Origin: Microbacterium sp. NIBRBAC000506063
GTDB taxonomy: Bacteria; Actinomycetota; Actinomycetes; Actinomycetales; Microbacteriaceae
Reading direction: 5' to 3'
Length of the DNA: 64,000 nt
Assembly (NCBI RefSeq): GCF_017968845.1
Contig: NZ_CP072876.1
Location: 930,001-994,000, forward strand
The translations under genes were made by a program, and so were the position numbers. Position 1 is the stretch's first letter. Each line of letters starts with the position of its first letter. This document shows positions 62,928 through 64,000 of the stretch, in pieces. The notes under the pieces are model-generated. The model saw nothing but the letters and a program-made list of their open reading frames with translations, made no database searches and was not told the DNA's origin.

Positions 62928-64000
62928 TCAACGACCGGGATCAGCGCCAGCGGCCTCTTTCGAGACGAGCGTGAGCACGTCGTAGCTCGCGACGAGCTCG
63001 TCGCTCTGGTTGCGGATCTCGGCGTCCCAGCGCACCTCGCCGTACTCGTCGGTCTCGCGCGGGTGATCTGCTTCGCGGTGAGCGTCACGCGGATCTCGTC
63101 GCCGGGGGAGACGGGCGTGACGAACCGGAGGTTCTCCAGCCCGTAGTTGGCGAGCACCGGGCCCGGGTCCGGGTCGACGAAGAGTCCGGCCGCCCACGAC
63201 ACGAGCAGGTAGCCGTGCGCGACGCGCCCCGGGAAGAAGGGGTTCGCCGCGGCGGCCTCCTCGTCCATGTGCGCGTAGAAGGTGTCTCCGGTGAAGTGCG
63301 CGAAGGTCTCGATGTCGTCCAGCGTCACCGTGCGCGAGGCGGATGCGAGCTGGTCGCCGATCCGGAGCTCGGCCAGCGACTTGCGGAAGGGATGGCGACC
63401 CACCCCGGTCCCTGAGCCTGTCGAAGGGTGCGAAGTGGCCCCCGTGTGCCAGACGCCCGTGAGCGCCGTGAGCATCTCGGGGCTGCCCTGCACCGCCGTG
63501 CGCTGCATGTAGTGCAGGACGGATCGGATGCCGCCGAGCTCCTCTCCGCCGCCGGCCCGGCCGGGTCCGCCGTGGACGAGATGGGGGACGGGCGCACCGT
63601 GCCCGGTGGAGGTGCGGAGGTTCTCGCGGCTGAGGAAGAGCACGCGCCCGTTGTAGGCGCCGATGCGCTCCATCAGCTGCATAGCGACCGCGGGATCGCT
63701 CGTGGCCACGCTCGTGACGAGGGAGCCGCCGCCGCGGGCGACGAGGTCCGCCGCCTCGGCGAGATCGCCATACGGCAGCACGCTCGTGACCGGACCGAAG
63801 GCCTCGATGTCGTGGACCTCGGGAGTCGTCGCGTCGTCGAAGCCGAGCACGATGGGGGAAACGAAAGCGCCCTCGGATGCCGTCCCCTTCGTGCCGTCGG
63901 CGCGCACGATCTCCGGGTCGCTCAGATCTCCGAGGAGCAGGGCACCGCCCGCGGCCTGCAGCGCCTCCACCTGTCGCACGACCTCGTCGCGCTGCGCGAC
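62928..64000 (-). CDS. paaZ: Bifunctional aldehyde dehydrogenase/enoyl-CoA hydratase PaaZ (3' part)
   Basis: The gene starts right of the window; one break near 63062. Visible are the end of the aldehyde dehydrogenase domain (EAFGPVTSVLPYGDLAEAADLV, and VPHLVHGGPGRAGGGEELGG) and the complete C-terminal MaoC-type hydratase (FAHFTGDTFYAHMDEEAAAANPFF, then GRVAHGYLLVSWAAGLFV with the hydratase Asp/His pair). PaaZ opens the oxepin-CoA ring and oxidises the aldehyde formed. The linker between the domains is partly encoded by a dispersed repeat at 63407-63428. Confidence 0.95.
   Translation of the reverse strand, partial: RAARRGRATGGGAAGRGRCPAPRRSERPGDRARRRHEGDGIRGRFRFPHRARLRRRDDSRGPRHRGLRSGHERAAVWRSRRGGGPRRPRRRLPRHERGHERSRGRYAADGAHRRLQRARALPQPREPPHLHRARCARPPSRPRRTRPGRRRRGARRHPIRPALHAAHGGAGQPRDAHGAHGRLAHGGHFAPFDRLRDRGGSPSLPQVAGRAPDRRPARIRLAHGDAGRHRDLRALHRRHLLRAHGRGGRRGEPLLPGARRARLPARVVGGRTLRRPGPGPGARQLRAGEPPVRHARLPRRRDPRDAHREADHPRETDEYGEVRWDAEIRNQSDELVASYDVLTLVSKEAAGADPGR
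63407..63428. repeat. Dispersed repeat inside the paaZ linker
   Basis: ggtccctgagcctgtcgaag plus gg matches, to my knowledge, a short repeat common between genes in actinobacteria and other bacteria. Here it lies in frame within paaZ and encodes part of HPSTGSGTG between the two enzyme domains. Confidence 0.6.

Overview
The window is 64 kb of very GC-rich chromosomal DNA from an actinobacterium. Codon use, the constant use of GCATCC/GGATGC, a NucS mismatch endonuclease, Streptomyces-type xylose isomerase, a fused MrpA-MrpB antiporter subunit and the overall gene set suggest Microbacterium or a close relative in Microbacteriaceae (inference; no rRNA is present to confirm it). No tRNA, rRNA, CRISPR array or insertion sequence was recognised. 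Roughly ninety reading-frame breaks interrupt about 35 genes. Wherever the frame could be followed on both sides, the shift is that of one missing base, usually in a short G or C run. Restoring those bases gives whole-codon, family-length proteins, so I read the breaks as deletion-type sequence errors and annotate the genes as functional CDSs with broken frames.

Left part (1-16.7 kb): the end of an ABC exporter operon closed by a strong terminator; then a four-gene cassette of ECF-like sigma factor, small unknown protein, cytosolic subtilisin-like protease with a triplicated NPFSRT motif, and a TPR-CHAT protease. This cassette is the best candidate for an undescribed stress, death or defence system. 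It is followed by chorismate mutase, an AI-2E family membrane protein, a flavin disulfide oxidoreductase, a lactonase-like beta-propeller, a GntR regulator, and a membrane nucleotide cyclase overlapping a MscS channel with a cyclic-nucleotide-binding-like domain. purA closes this part.

Middle (16.7-43.5 kb): a ~2,500-residue surface adhesin with six DUF5979/CnaB-like repeats and an MPATG wall-anchor signal; argG; a membrane-anchored penicillin-acylase-family hydrolase with an alpha/beta hydrolase; the complete mrpA(B)CDEFG cation/proton antiporter operon; a LacI regulator divergent from an MFS transporter; a membrane coiled-coil protein; nucS; two small lipoproteins; a SARP/BTAD-type regulator lacking its usual N-terminal ATPase; an HAD phosphatase; and a cold-shock protein.

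Right part (43.5-64 kb): a thioesterase; a xylose module (xylA, xylB, divergent LacI-type repressor with a likely operator); a beta-glucoside/xyloside module (GH3 enzyme plus a sugar ABC transporter) divergent from a ROK regulator with a clear operator; and a phenylacetate degradation locus (paaABCDE plus enoyl-CoA hydratase, and paaI-paaZ running off the right edge). The two paa blocks are separated by a GNAT, a tyrosine phosphatase and a HepT/MntA-type toxin-antitoxin pair whose HEPN active-site histidine appears replaced by arginine.
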